Below are positions 7,068 through 15,068 of a stretch of DNA of 24,367 bases, in pieces. The notes under the pieces are model-generated. The model worked only from the letters and a program-made list of their open reading frames with translations, made no database searches and was not told the DNA's origin. The stretch is from CAJQGY01 sp964417685 (GTDB lineage: Bacteria > Pseudomonadota > Gammaproteobacteria > Magnimaribacterales > D2472), in contig CAYQIT010000012.1 of assembly GCA_964417685.1 (NCBI GenBank), forward strand, positions 1 through 24,367, given 5' to 3'. Position 1 is the stretch's first letter, and the number at the start of each line of letters is the position of its first letter. Position numbers and translations under genes: made by a program.

Positions 7068-8726
7068 ATGTATTCAGAAAATATTGCTCAAAAAATTCGT
7101 TCTAACCTAGATATTCATTCAGATTCCTATAAGAAAAATAAGCAATCGATGCTTGAGAAACTCCAATTTATTGATGACTTATTAGATCAAGCAGAGCTTG
7201 GAGGTGGTAAATATCATCATGACAGGCTTGCTAAAAGAGGCAAAATGCCCATTAGAGAAAGAGTAATGAATGTTATTGATGATAACAGTCCTTTTCTAGA
7301 AATAAGTCCTCTTGCGGCCTATGGAACTGACTATACAGTCGGCGGAGGATGCGTCTCAGGCATTGGCCTTATTGCAGGTGTTGAATGTGTAATTTTTGGA
7401 AATGACCCCTCTGTTAAAGCGGGTGCAATGACAGTTTATGTTGGAGAAAAATGGAGAAGAGCAATTGAGATTTCTCGTGATAATAAAATTCCATTCATTA
7501 GTTTTGTAGAATCTGCAGGTGGTGATTTAAGCATGGGTACTGGAAGTAAAAGTGGGCAAGAAGCTATCGCTCCCACCCTTCAACAAGATCATTTTGCAGC
7601 AACTGGAAGATTTTTTTATGAAATGACAGAGCTTTCAAAACTGCGTATTCCTGTAATTTCAGTAGTATTTGGTTCTTCGACTGCAGGTGGAGCTTATCAG
7701 CCAGGTATGTCTGATTATAATATTTTTATAAAAAACCAATCCCAAGTTTTTCTTGCTGGCCCTCCCCTAGTTAAAGCAGCAACTGGGGAAGAGTCTGATG
7801 CAGAAACATTAGGTGGAGCACAAATGCACTCTGAAATATCAGGACTTTCTGATTATTTAGCTGAAGATGAAATGGATGCATTAAGAATTTGTAGAGAAGT
7901 TGTGTCTCATCTTAATTGGAATAAAGATGGGGAAAAGCCAAATAAAATCTCAACCGATCCAATATATAAAAATGAGGAACTATTAGGCCTCATTAGTGAG
8001 GATTTAAAATCTCCAGTGGATATTAAAGAAGTCATTGCAAGGGTTGTAGATGGATCGAAATTTGAAGAGTTTAAACCCTTATATGGGTCAACAATGGTTT
8101 GTGGATGGGCTAGTATTCATGGATATCAAGTTGGCATACTTGGAAATAATGGGCCAATCTATCCAGAGTCTGCAGAAAAGGCAGCAAGTTTTATTCAGCT
8201 ATGTAATAAAAGAAATATACCTCTAATATTTTTACATAATGTTACGGGATTTTTAGTTGGCAAGGATTTTGAGAGACAGGCCATTATAAAAAAAGGCTCT
8301 CAGCTAATTAATGCCGTTTCTAATTCAAATGTGCCCCATATAACAATTATAGTTGGAGCATCATATGGAGCCGGCACATATGCAATGTCTGGAAGAGCAT
8401 ATAACAATAGATTTACCTTTTTATGGCCAACAGCAAAAATTGGCGTAATGGGATCAGAGCAAATTGCAAAAGTTATGTCAATTGTTAGAAAAGCAAAGGC
8501 TCTTAGAACAGGTGAAAAATTTGATGAAAAAGCTGATGCTCTTATTAGAGAAATGGTTCAAGAGGCAGCAGAAAAAATTTCTCATGGTCTAGTTGCAAGC
8601 AGTATGCTCACAGATGATGGCATTATTGATCCTAGAGATACCAGAACAGTTCTTGGTTTTTGTCTCTCAGTAGTTAATAACTCATCAATTAGTGGTGCAT
8701 CAGAATATGGAGTATTTAGATTATGA
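7068..8726 (+). CDS. acyl-CoA carboxylase, carboxyltransferase (beta) subunit, AtuC/LiuB type
   Basis: A 552-residue carboxyltransferase that moves CO2 from carboxybiotin to an acyl-CoA. Both oxyanion-hole loops are present: SSTAGGAYQPGMSD (Gly207-Gly208) and GASYGAGTYAMSGRAY (Gly434-Ala-Gly436). FLAGPPLVKAATGEE and LGGAQMHSEISGLSDYLAED resemble geranyl-CoA carboxylase AtuC and methylcrotonyl-CoA carboxylase LiuB rather than acetyl-CoA carboxylase AccD. Between ESAGGDL and FFYEM, residues 155-185 form a loop about 12 residues longer than I recall in those two. It is the first gene of the operon and overlaps the biotin carboxylase gene by ATGA. Neighbours (AtuA-like protein, hydratase, dehydrogenases) suggest a 3-methyl-branched enoyl-CoA substrate, but methylcrotonyl-CoA and novel substrates remain possible. 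Confidence 0.9.
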   Translation: MYSENIAQKIRSNLDIHSDSYKKNKQSMLEKLQFIDDLLDQAELGGGKYHHDRLAKRGKMPIRERVMNVIDDNSPFLEISPLAAYGTDYTVGGGCVSGIGLIAGVECVIFGNDPSVKAGAMTVYVGEKWRRAIEISRDNKIPFISFVESAGGDLSMGTGSKSGQEAIAPTLQQDHFAATGRFFYEMTELSKLRIPVISVVFGSSTAGGAYQPGMSDYNIFIKNQSQVFLAGPPLVKAATGEESDAETLGGAQMHSEISGLSDYLAEDEMDALRICREVVSHLNWNKDGEKPNKISTDPIYKNEELLGLISEDLKSPVDIKEVIARVVDGSKFEEFKPLYGSTMVCGWASIHGYQVGILGNNGPIYPESAEKAASFIQLCNKRNIPLIFLHNVTGFLVGKDFERQAIIKKGSQLINAVSNSNVPHITIIVGASYGAGTYAMSGRAYNNRFTFLWPTAKIGVMGSEQIAKVMSIVRKAKALRTGEKFDEKADALIREMVQEAAEKISHGLVASSMLTDDGIIDPRDTRTVLGFCLSVVNNSSISGASEYGVFRL

Positions 8727-10648
8727 TTTTTAAATCACTATTAGTGGCTAATAGAGGTGAAATAGCACTTCGTATTATTAAAACAGCGAGTGAAATGGGC
8801 ATTAAATGTATCGCAGTATATGTTGATGAAGATGCGGATTCACCTCATGTGAAGGCAGCCGATGAATCTTTTAGGCTTCCAGATGGAGGCTACCTAGACA
8901 CTAATGCAATTATCAATGCTGCCAAGCAAACCAATGCTGAAGCCATTCACCCTGGATATGGATTTTTGTCCGAAAATGCAAAATTTGCACGAAAGGTAAA
9001 AAAAGAAAAAATTATATGGGTCGGGCCATCTGCTCATGTGATATCTGTTATGGGTGATAAACTTAAAGCCAAAGAATTAGCAGACAAAGCAGATGTTCCT
9101 ACATTAATCATGGCCTCTAAGCTAAAAGAGGCAAGTAAGATTGGTTATCCTCTTTTAATTAAAGCTGCAGCTGGAGGTGGTGGAAAAGGTATGAGAGTTG
9201 TTCCTTCAGAAACATCTTTGAATGAGTCATTAATGGCGGCCAAAAGAGAAGCTAAGGCTAGTTTTAACGATGATAGAGTGTTTTTTGAAAGATACATTGA
9301 AAAATCTCGCCATATAGAAATTCAAATCCTTGGCGATGCCCATGGAAATATTGTGCATTTAGGAGAAAGAGAATGCTCCATACAACGTCGCCATCAAAAA
9401 ATTATTGAAGAATCACCATCACCACGAATATCTGAAGATACTAGAAAAAAAATGGGGAGTGCTGCAATTAAGTTAGCAAAGAAAATTAAGTATCAATCTG
9501 TGGGAACTGTTGAATTTCTTCTAGATGATGATACTGAGGAGTTTTGGTTTCTTGAGGTAAATACTCGACTTCAAGTAGAACACCCAATTACAGAAGAAGT
9601 TACAGGTATAGATCTTGTTTATGAACAGTTAAAAATTGCTAGAGGTGAAATCTTAACTTACAAGCAAGATGATATAACTTTCAGCGGACACTCTATAGAA
9701 GCAAGATTGTATGCAGAAAATCCAGAAAATAATTTCCTTCCCGAAACTGGTACGCTAATAGCTTATGATGAAAATCTAGAAGAAGGTGCTAGATGGGATT
9801 CAGGAGTTGAAAGTGGATCAGTTATTGGAACTTCATTTGACCCAATGCTTGCGAAAGTTATTACTCATGCAAAAACAAGGAGTGATGCTGCTTTAAAGCT
9901 AGCCAAAACTTTAGAGTCCTCTCATATTGGAGGAGTGATTACGAACAGAGACTATTTAGTTTCTATATTAAGATCAGAAGATTTTTTAAAAGGAAATACA
10001 ACAACTGATTTTGTTGATCGTGTTGAGCTAACTAAAACTCAAAATTTAAATCAAGATCAAATAATTCATGCTGCAATGATTGCATCAATTTGGCTACAAG
10101 AGGTTAATAGATTTAATGATCTAACCCTTGGACACCTCCCCTCAGGCTGGACAAACGGAAGGTTACCAAAAAATTCACAAAAATTTCTATACTTGAATGA
10201 GGAGGTATTAATTTCATATAAACTCGGCAGGGATAATATATTTTGTTTAAATGACTCTTTTTCAGCATATGTTCATGACTGCTATCAGGATGGTATCGAT
10301 ATAGAAATTAATAATAGAAGAAATTTCTCCATGATAACTTCATCTAAAAATCAAATAATCGTAAATATGCCCTTTGGTGATGTAAATTTAGAATTAATAC
10401 CTAAATTCCACATACCTGAAGAGAAAATTGTTGAGGGCAGTCTTGTTGCTCCAATGCCTGGAAAAGTAATAGATCTCAAAGTTAAAAAAGGATCTAAAGT
10501 TAAAAGCGGAGATACTTTGGTTATTTTAGAGGCTATGAAAATGGAGCAATCTATAAAGGCATCAAAGGATGGGATGATTGATGAGGTTTTTATCAGCAAA
10601 GGAGATCAAGTTGAAAATGGTGCCGTATTAATGGTTATGGAATCTTAA
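8723..10648 (+). CDS. acyl-CoA carboxylase, biotin carboxylase/biotin carrier (alpha) subunit, AtuF/LiuD type
   Basis: A 641-residue alpha subunit that carboxylates its own biotin with ATP and bicarbonate and passes it to the preceding beta subunit. The biotin carboxylase domain covers about 1-450, with HPGYGFLSEN, the ATP-grasp loop GGGGKGM, RECSIQRRHQKIIEE and EVNTRLQVEHP. A linking domain follows at about 450-565. The biotinyl domain lies at about 570-641 with EAMKMEQ, where Lys606 carries biotin. Length matches methylcrotonyl- and geranyl-CoA carboxylase alpha subunits (about 650). The ATG overlaps the beta-subunit stop (ATGA), implying coupled translation and balanced subunits. The regulator gene begins 5 bases downstream. 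Confidence 0.93.
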   Translation: MIFKSLLVANRGEIALRIIKTASEMGIKCIAVYVDEDADSPHVKAADESFRLPDGGYLDTNAIINAAKQTNAEAIHPGYGFLSENAKFARKVKKEKIIWVGPSAHVISVMGDKLKAKELADKADVPTLIMASKLKEASKIGYPLLIKAAAGGGGKGMRVVPSETSLNESLMAAKREAKASFNDDRVFFERYIEKSRHIEIQILGDAHGNIVHLGERECSIQRRHQKIIEESPSPRISEDTRKKMGSAAIKLAKKIKYQSVGTVEFLLDDDTEEFWFLEVNTRLQVEHPITEEVTGIDLVYEQLKIARGEILTYKQDDITFSGHSIEARLYAENPENNFLPETGTLIAYDENLEEGARWDSGVESGSVIGTSFDPMLAKVITHAKTRSDAALKLAKTLESSHIGGVITNRDYLVSILRSEDFLKGNTTTDFVDRVELTKTQNLNQDQIIHAAMIASIWLQEVNRFNDLTLGHLPSGWTNGRLPKNSQKFLYLNEEVLISYKLGRDNIFCLNDSFSAYVHDCYQDGIDIEINNRRNFSMITSSKNQIIVNMPFGDVNLELIPKFHIPEEKIVEGSLVAPMPGKVIDLKVKKGSKVKSGDTLVILEAMKMEQSIKASKDGMIDEVFISKGDQVENGAVLMVMES

Positions 10649-10653
10649 TTAAC

Positions 10654-11253
10654 ATGACTATTAGCACCCAAATAGAGTCTTATAATCCTAAAAAAACTCT
10701 ATCTGCAAAACATATTCATGTCATGGACCAGCTTGAATCTATGCTTGCAGAGGGTATCCCAAAAAAAACCATGTCTGAGCTTGCGAAGAAGCTAAAAATC
10801 TCACTAAGAACTTTATATGAGATTTCACCAAGCAAGGATCATCTTATAAGAATGACAGTGAATAGAATTCTAATTAAATTAGGAAAAGAGGCATTGAACA
10901 AAGTATCTGATATTGATTCTCCTTTGGAGAAGCTAAATAAGTATCTGCATCATGTTAATCAAGCTGTAGGCCCAAAGTTTAAGGTCTACATTCAAAATCT
11001 GGGTAATGATAAAGAATCACTAGAAATGATTGATTATCATGAGAAATACATAACATCATTTGCAAAGCAATTATTAGATGATGCAGTCAAGAAAAAAGAA
11101 ATTAAGAAAATTGATACACAAGCATTTGCAATGCTATTAGGCGGCATTGGTAGGGAGTTTGCAAAAGAAGAAAGTGCAAATAAGTTAAAGAATTCTCCTG
11201 AGGAATCTGCGAATTCGATAACTAAAGTCATTTTAAATGGAATAAAAATATAA
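10654..11253 (+). CDS. TetR/AcrR-family transcriptional regulator
   Basis: A 199-residue helical protein. The DNA-binding helix-turn-helix lies at about residues 35-75: KTMSELAKKLKISLRTLYEI followed by SPSKDHLI, the TetR pattern in which a recognition helix is followed by a tyrosine and a P-S-K turn. The rest is an all-helical ligand-binding region with no specific match I recognise. It sits inside the catabolic operon, 5 bases after the carboxylase alpha gene and 7 before the AtuA-like gene, so it is transcribed with its probable targets. In Pseudomonas the atu genes are likewise controlled by a TetR-family repressor, AtuR. The inverted repeat at 7011-7038 is the likeliest operator, which would give autoregulation, probably relieved by an acyl-CoA intermediate (inference). 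Confidence 0.82.
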   Translation: MTISTQIESYNPKKTLSAKHIHVMDQLESMLAEGIPKKTMSELAKKLKISLRTLYEISPSKDHLIRMTVNRILIKLGKEALNKVSDIDSPLEKLNKYLHHVNQAVGPKFKVYIQNLGNDKESLEMIDYHEKYITSFAKQLLDDAVKKKEIKKIDTQAFAMLLGGIGREFAKEESANKLKNSPEESANSITKVILNGIKI

Positions 11254-11260
11254 AAGAATT

Positions 11261-13042
11261 ATGGGTAATGATGTAATTAAAATAGGTAATTGCAGTGGCT
11301 ATTATGGGGATAAACTCTCCGCAGCAAAAGATATGGTTGAAGGTGGCCCAATTGATGTTCTGACAGGTGATTATTTGGCTGAGCTAACAATGACGATTCT
11401 CTTTAATCAAAAATTACAAAGAGGTGAAGATAAGGGATATGTTGGAACTTTCTTAAAACAAATTAAAGATGTTGCTGAGATATGCAAAAAAAATAACATA
11501 AAAATAGTTACAAATGCTGGCGGCCTTAATCCCTCCTCAATGGCTAATGAAATAATTAATATTCTCAAAGAAATGTCTATTGATTTAAAAGTAGCATATA
11601 TAGACGGAGATGATTTGATGCCTAGGTTAGAGGAATTAAAAGATCAGGGAGAAACTTTTGTAAATATTGATAAAAATACAAATCTAGACTCAACTGAACA
11701 TAATTTACTGACTGCAAATGCTTATCTGGGAGCATGGGGTATTAAAGAAGCCCTAGATGAGGGAGCAGATATTGTTGTTTGTCCTAGAGTCACAGACGCT
11801 GCTGTTGTTATTGGTCCGGCTGCATGGAAATTTAAATGGAAAAGAACTGACTTTGATGAGCTAGCAGGAGCATTAGCTGCAGGCCATATTATTGAATGTG
11901 GGTGTCAGGCTACAGGAGGGAACTACTCTTTTTTTGAAGAAGTGCCCTCTTTTATCAATGTTGGTTATCCGATCGCAGAGATTGAAAGTGATGGAAGTTT
12001 TACAATCACAAAACATCCTGGAACTGGAGGTTTAGTTTCAGTGGGAACAGTGACTGCGCAATTGCTATATGAGATAAGCTCACCAGCATATATTAATCCA
12101 GATGTTATTAGTCATTTTGATACTTTGGAAATAAATCAAATTGGACCAGATAGAGTCAGAGTTAGCGGTTGCAGAGGTAGCAATCCTCCAGGAAAGCATA
12201 AAGTATGTATAAATCTTGCAACTGGTTATAGAAATGGCATGGACTTAGTTTTAACCGGTTTAGATATAGAAGCTAAAGCAAAAACTATCACGGATACCCT
12301 ATTCCATTCAGTCGGAGGAATAGATCAGTTTGATGAGGTTTCAGTCAATCTATATAGAACTGATAAAAAAAATCCGGACTCAAATGAGGAAGCTATGGCA
12401 ACTTTATCTATATCAGTAAAATCTAAAAATCCTGATTTGGTTGGAAGACTGTTTAGCGCAAAAATCATTGAGCTATCCTTGGCAAATTACCCTGGATTTT
12501 TCTCAGCGGGAACTGGGAAAAAGCCAGGGCCTGTAATTTCTTATTGGCCAGCACTAATTGATAGTAAGCATATTAAAGAATATGTACATGTTGATGGAAA
12601 AACATTAGAGATAGAGCCAACAAGTCAACTTCAATTTGAAGAGAATTATTACCAAAAACAACCTATTTCTATTGAGCCTGCTCTTCAAGGTGAAATGGAT
12701 GAGATATCTTTTGGACGATTATTTGGAGCAAGATCTGGCGATAAAGGCGGTTGTGCAAATATTGGAGTTTGGGCTAAAACAGATTTGGCATTTTCTTTTC
12801 TTTATGATTTTTTGTCTGTAGAAAAATTAAAAGAGCTTATGCCAGACCTAAATAAGTTCAGCATAGATAGGTATGAACTACCGAATATAAATTCTTTAAA
12901 TTTTTATATCCATGGGATTCTTGAAGATGGAGTTTCATCAAACAACAGAATGGATGGCCAAGCAAAATCACTTGGAGAGTATCTTAGAGCTAAGACAATT
13001 AGCGTACCTAAAATTATTATAGATGAGATTAAAAATGACTAA
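11261..13042 (+). CDS. AtuA family protein (DUF1446 with C-terminal ferredoxin-fold domain)
   Basis: A 593-residue protein of the acyclic terpene utilisation AtuA family, formerly DUF1446. The start IGNCSGYYGDKLSAAKDMVE and the segments LTGDYLAELTM, VTNAGGLNPSS and VCPRVTDAAVVIGP are typical of the main domain (about 1-450). The C-terminal part (about 490-593), with GRLFGARSGDKGGCANIGVW, is the AtuA-like ferredoxin-fold domain. AtuA is needed for growth on citronellol and geraniol in Pseudomonas, but its reaction is not established, to my knowledge. Here it lies between the carboxylase genes and an enoyl-CoA hydratase, which fits a step acting on the carboxylated acyl-CoA. It overlaps the hydratase gene by 8 bases at the preferred start. 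Confidence 0.88.
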   Translation: MGNDVIKIGNCSGYYGDKLSAAKDMVEGGPIDVLTGDYLAELTMTILFNQKLQRGEDKGYVGTFLKQIKDVAEICKKNNIKIVTNAGGLNPSSMANEIINILKEMSIDLKVAYIDGDDLMPRLEELKDQGETFVNIDKNTNLDSTEHNLLTANAYLGAWGIKEALDEGADIVVCPRVTDAAVVIGPAAWKFKWKRTDFDELAGALAAGHIIECGCQATGGNYSFFEEVPSFINVGYPIAEIESDGSFTITKHPGTGGLVSVGTVTAQLLYEISSPAYINPDVISHFDTLEINQIGPDRVRVSGCRGSNPPGKHKVCINLATGYRNGMDLVLTGLDIEAKAKTITDTLFHSVGGIDQFDEVSVNLYRTDKKNPDSNEEAMATLSISVKSKNPDLVGRLFSAKIIELSLANYPGFFSAGTGKKPGPVISYWPALIDSKHIKEYVHVDGKTLEIEPTSQLQFEENYYQKQPISIEPALQGEMDEISFGRLFGARSGDKGGCANIGVWAKTDLAFSFLYDFLSVEKLKELMPDLNKFSIDRYELPNINSLNFYIHGILEDGVSSNNRMDGQAKSLGEYLRAKTISVPKIIIDEIKND

Positions 13043-13823
13043 AAAATTATCACTAGATGGGCTTCAGTTTGAAACTACTAAAGTAAAAGTATCTGAAAAT
13101 ATAATTACAATTACATTAAATAGGCCTCATAAGAAAAATGCTATTAATGAAGTTATGATGAATGAGGTAAATTATGCTCTTGCATATGCCAAACAGGAGC
13201 GAAGCATTAGAGTAGTTGTTATTGATGCAGAGGGGGATGTTTTTTGTGCTGGAGCCGATCTAAGTAGAGAAAAATCTAGTTCTAATGTTCCAAAGTTAGA
13301 TTTCGCTGATGACATAAGTTTATCTCTAAGACATATCTACAAACCGGTTATATGCAAGATTCAAGGATCAGTTCTTGCTGGAGCATTATTAATGGTAGCT
13401 AATTCAACACATGCTATAGCTGTTAAAGATGCTAAATTTTCTGCTCCAGAAATTAAGAGAGGCTTGTGGCCATTTATGGTAATGGCAGGTCTATTTAGGG
13501 TTATGCCAAAAAGAGCTGGATTGGATTTTATTATGAGAGGTAATTTTATAGACGCATCTATAGCTGAAGAATGGGGATTAATTAATAAATCTGTTGATGC
13601 TGATAAATTAGATGCTGAAGTTAGCGCACTTGCAAATGAATTAAAAAATCTTGCGCCAGGAACCATGCAAATGGGTCTTAAGGCATACGAAAAGCAAGAT
13701 AGTCAAAGCTTTGATGAAGCTCTGCCCTATCTTAAAAATGAAATTGCAAAATGTTTTGACAGTGATGATGCTAAAGAAGGAATTGCGGCTTTCCTTGAAA
13801 AAAGAGACCCTAAATGGGATTAA
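13035..13823 (+). CDS. enoyl-CoA hydratase/isomerase family protein (AtuE/LiuC-like by context)
   Basis: A 262-residue crotonase-fold protein, probably hydrating the unsaturated acyl-CoA made by the carboxylase. NRPHKKNAINEVMM is the CoA-binding start, FCAGADLS the first oxyanion loop, and IQGSVLAGALLMVA the second. Glu139 in FSAPEIKRGLWP matches the second catalytic glutamate of rat hydratase, but the first (Glu144 there) is replaced by Leu119. An in-frame ATG at 13023 adds four residues. The ATG at 13035 is preferred because GATGAG at 13022-13027 is well placed as ribosome site and the overlap with the AtuA-like gene is smaller. By position it would match isohexenylglutaconyl-CoA hydratase AtuE or methylglutaconyl-CoA hydratase LiuC; isomerase or hydrolase activity is not excluded. 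Confidence 0.88.
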   Translation: MTKKLSLDGLQFETTKVKVSENIITITLNRPHKKNAINEVMMNEVNYALAYAKQERSIRVVVIDAEGDVFCAGADLSREKSSSNVPKLDFADDISLSLRHIYKPVICKIQGSVLAGALLMVANSTHAIAVKDAKFSAPEIKRGLWPFMVMAGLFRVMPKRAGLDFIMRGNFIDASIAEEWGLINKSVDADKLDAEVSALANELKNLAPGTMQMGLKAYEKQDSQSFDEALPYLKNEIAKCFDSDDAKEGIAAFLEKRDPKWD

Positions 13824-13833
13824 TGAAAAATAT

Positions 13834-13837
13834 GGAG
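13834..13837 (+). promoter_or_regulatory. Shine-Dalgarno GGAG that fixes the start of the next gene
   Basis: GGAG lies 5 bases before the ATG at 13843. This is one of the few clear Shine-Dalgarno sequences in the window. It supports that start over the upstream in-frame ATG at 13651, which lies deep inside the hydratase gene. Confidence 0.7.
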
Positions 13838-13842
13838 TGTTT

Positions 13843-15066
13843 ATGAATTTAGACTACGGTCAAGAGTATGAAAGCTTTAGAAAAGAAGTCCAAGAATTTT
13901 GTAATAAATGGAAGGGTGTTAGTTTTATTGACAAAGGCATTATGCCTTTTGATGAAGCATCTAAAAATAAAGAAAAGACTGTAACACGATCAGAATGGCA
14001 ATCTATTTTAATTAATAAAGGATACTTTGCTAGATCAGTTCCTAAAAAATATGGAGGTTTTGGTGGAGAAGCAGATATTATTAAGAGCAGAATATTAGCT
14101 ACTGAATTTTCAAAATCAAACATACCTTCTGCAATGGGAGGACAAGGAATTGATATGTTGGTCCCAACTCTATTGGAATTAGGCACTGAGGAACAAAAAT
14201 TACAATTCATAAAACCTACTTTGCTTGGTGAAATTATTTGGTGCCAGGGATACTCAGAACCAAATGCGGGAAGTGATCTTGCTAGCTTGCAAACAAAAGG
14301 TGAATTGATTGATGGGAATTGGGTGATTAATGGTCAAAAAATTTGGACAAGTACTGCTCAATATTCTCAAATGATGTTTTGCCTAGTAAGAACAGAGCCA
14401 GAAGCAAAAAAACATGCAGGAATTAGCTATCTTTTGATCCCCATGGACTCAGAAGGTATAGAGGTAAGGCCTTTGGTTGATATGACATTAAAAGCTGGTT
14501 TCAATGAAGTTTTCTTTACTGATGTGACTATTCCAGAGGGAAATATTGTTGGCAAAAGAGGTGAAGGCTGGGCTGTGGCAAATGCAACATTGGGTCATGA
14601 AAGAGGCTCTTTAACAAACCCTAACGCAACAATGAATAGAGTTAATGCATTAATCGAAATGATGAAAAATGAAACCATTGATGGCAAGAGGTTAATTGAT
14701 ATGCCTGTATACAGGGATAAATTAATGAGGGTTCAGGCAAAGGTAATGGCATTTCAATCTAATTCCTTGAGAGTTCTTTCATCAAAATTAAATAAGAATC
14801 AAGATTGTAAAATTGCCTCAATGATTCAAAAGCTTGTTGGTACAGAGCTTAGGCATGAGTTAGAGGGGCTGGCTATAGACGTTATGGGAGATTTAGGAAC
14901 ATTATATGAAGATAGCCCAAACATTAGAGATCATGGATCATGGCAATTTACTTATATGTATTATCTTGGATTAATTATTGGCGGAGGAACAAACCAAATT
15001 CAGAAAAATATTATCTCTGAAAGAGGTTTGGGAATGCCCAGAGAACCAAAGGCAAAAGAGGCATAA
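13843..15066 (+). CDS. acyl-CoA dehydrogenase, large subunit of a putative heteromeric enzyme
   Basis: A 407-residue FAD-dependent acyl-CoA dehydrogenase, paralogous to the gene at 96: shared WCQGYSEPNAGSDLASLQTK, NGQKIWTS and FNEVFFTDVTIPEGNIVGK. The medium-chain-type catalytic glutamate is absent: the C-terminus reads IIGGGTNQIQ where the paralogue reads IEGGTSEVQ. Glu253 in LGHERG on helix G is therefore the likely base, as in isovaleryl-CoA dehydrogenase and FadE-type heteromers. The start at 13843 is set by the GGAG at 13834 and by the family N-terminus (MNLDYGQEYESFRKEV). It lies 19 bases after the hydratase and 2 bases before the small-subunit gene. It may take the place of AtuD, the citronellyl-CoA dehydrogenase, in this pathway. 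Confidence 0.92.
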   Translation: MNLDYGQEYESFRKEVQEFCNKWKGVSFIDKGIMPFDEASKNKEKTVTRSEWQSILINKGYFARSVPKKYGGFGGEADIIKSRILATEFSKSNIPSAMGGQGIDMLVPTLLELGTEEQKLQFIKPTLLGEIIWCQGYSEPNAGSDLASLQTKGELIDGNWVINGQKIWTSTAQYSQMMFCLVRTEPEAKKHAGISYLLIPMDSEGIEVRPLVDMTLKAGFNEVFFTDVTIPEGNIVGKRGEGWAVANATLGHERGSLTNPNATMNRVNALIEMMKNETIDGKRLIDMPVYRDKLMRVQAKVMAFQSNSLRVLSSKLNKNQDCKIASMIQKLVGTELRHELEGLAIDVMGDLGTLYEDSPNIRDHGSWQFTYMYYLGLIIGGGTNQIQKNIISERGLGMPREPKAKEA

Positions 15067-15068
15067 TC

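Noticed and set aside
13651..13842. In-frame upstream extension of the large dehydrogenase subunit to 13651
   Set aside because: The extra 64 residues overlap the hydratase gene, do not resemble a dehydrogenase N-terminus, and the GGAG at 13834 points to the ATG at 13843.
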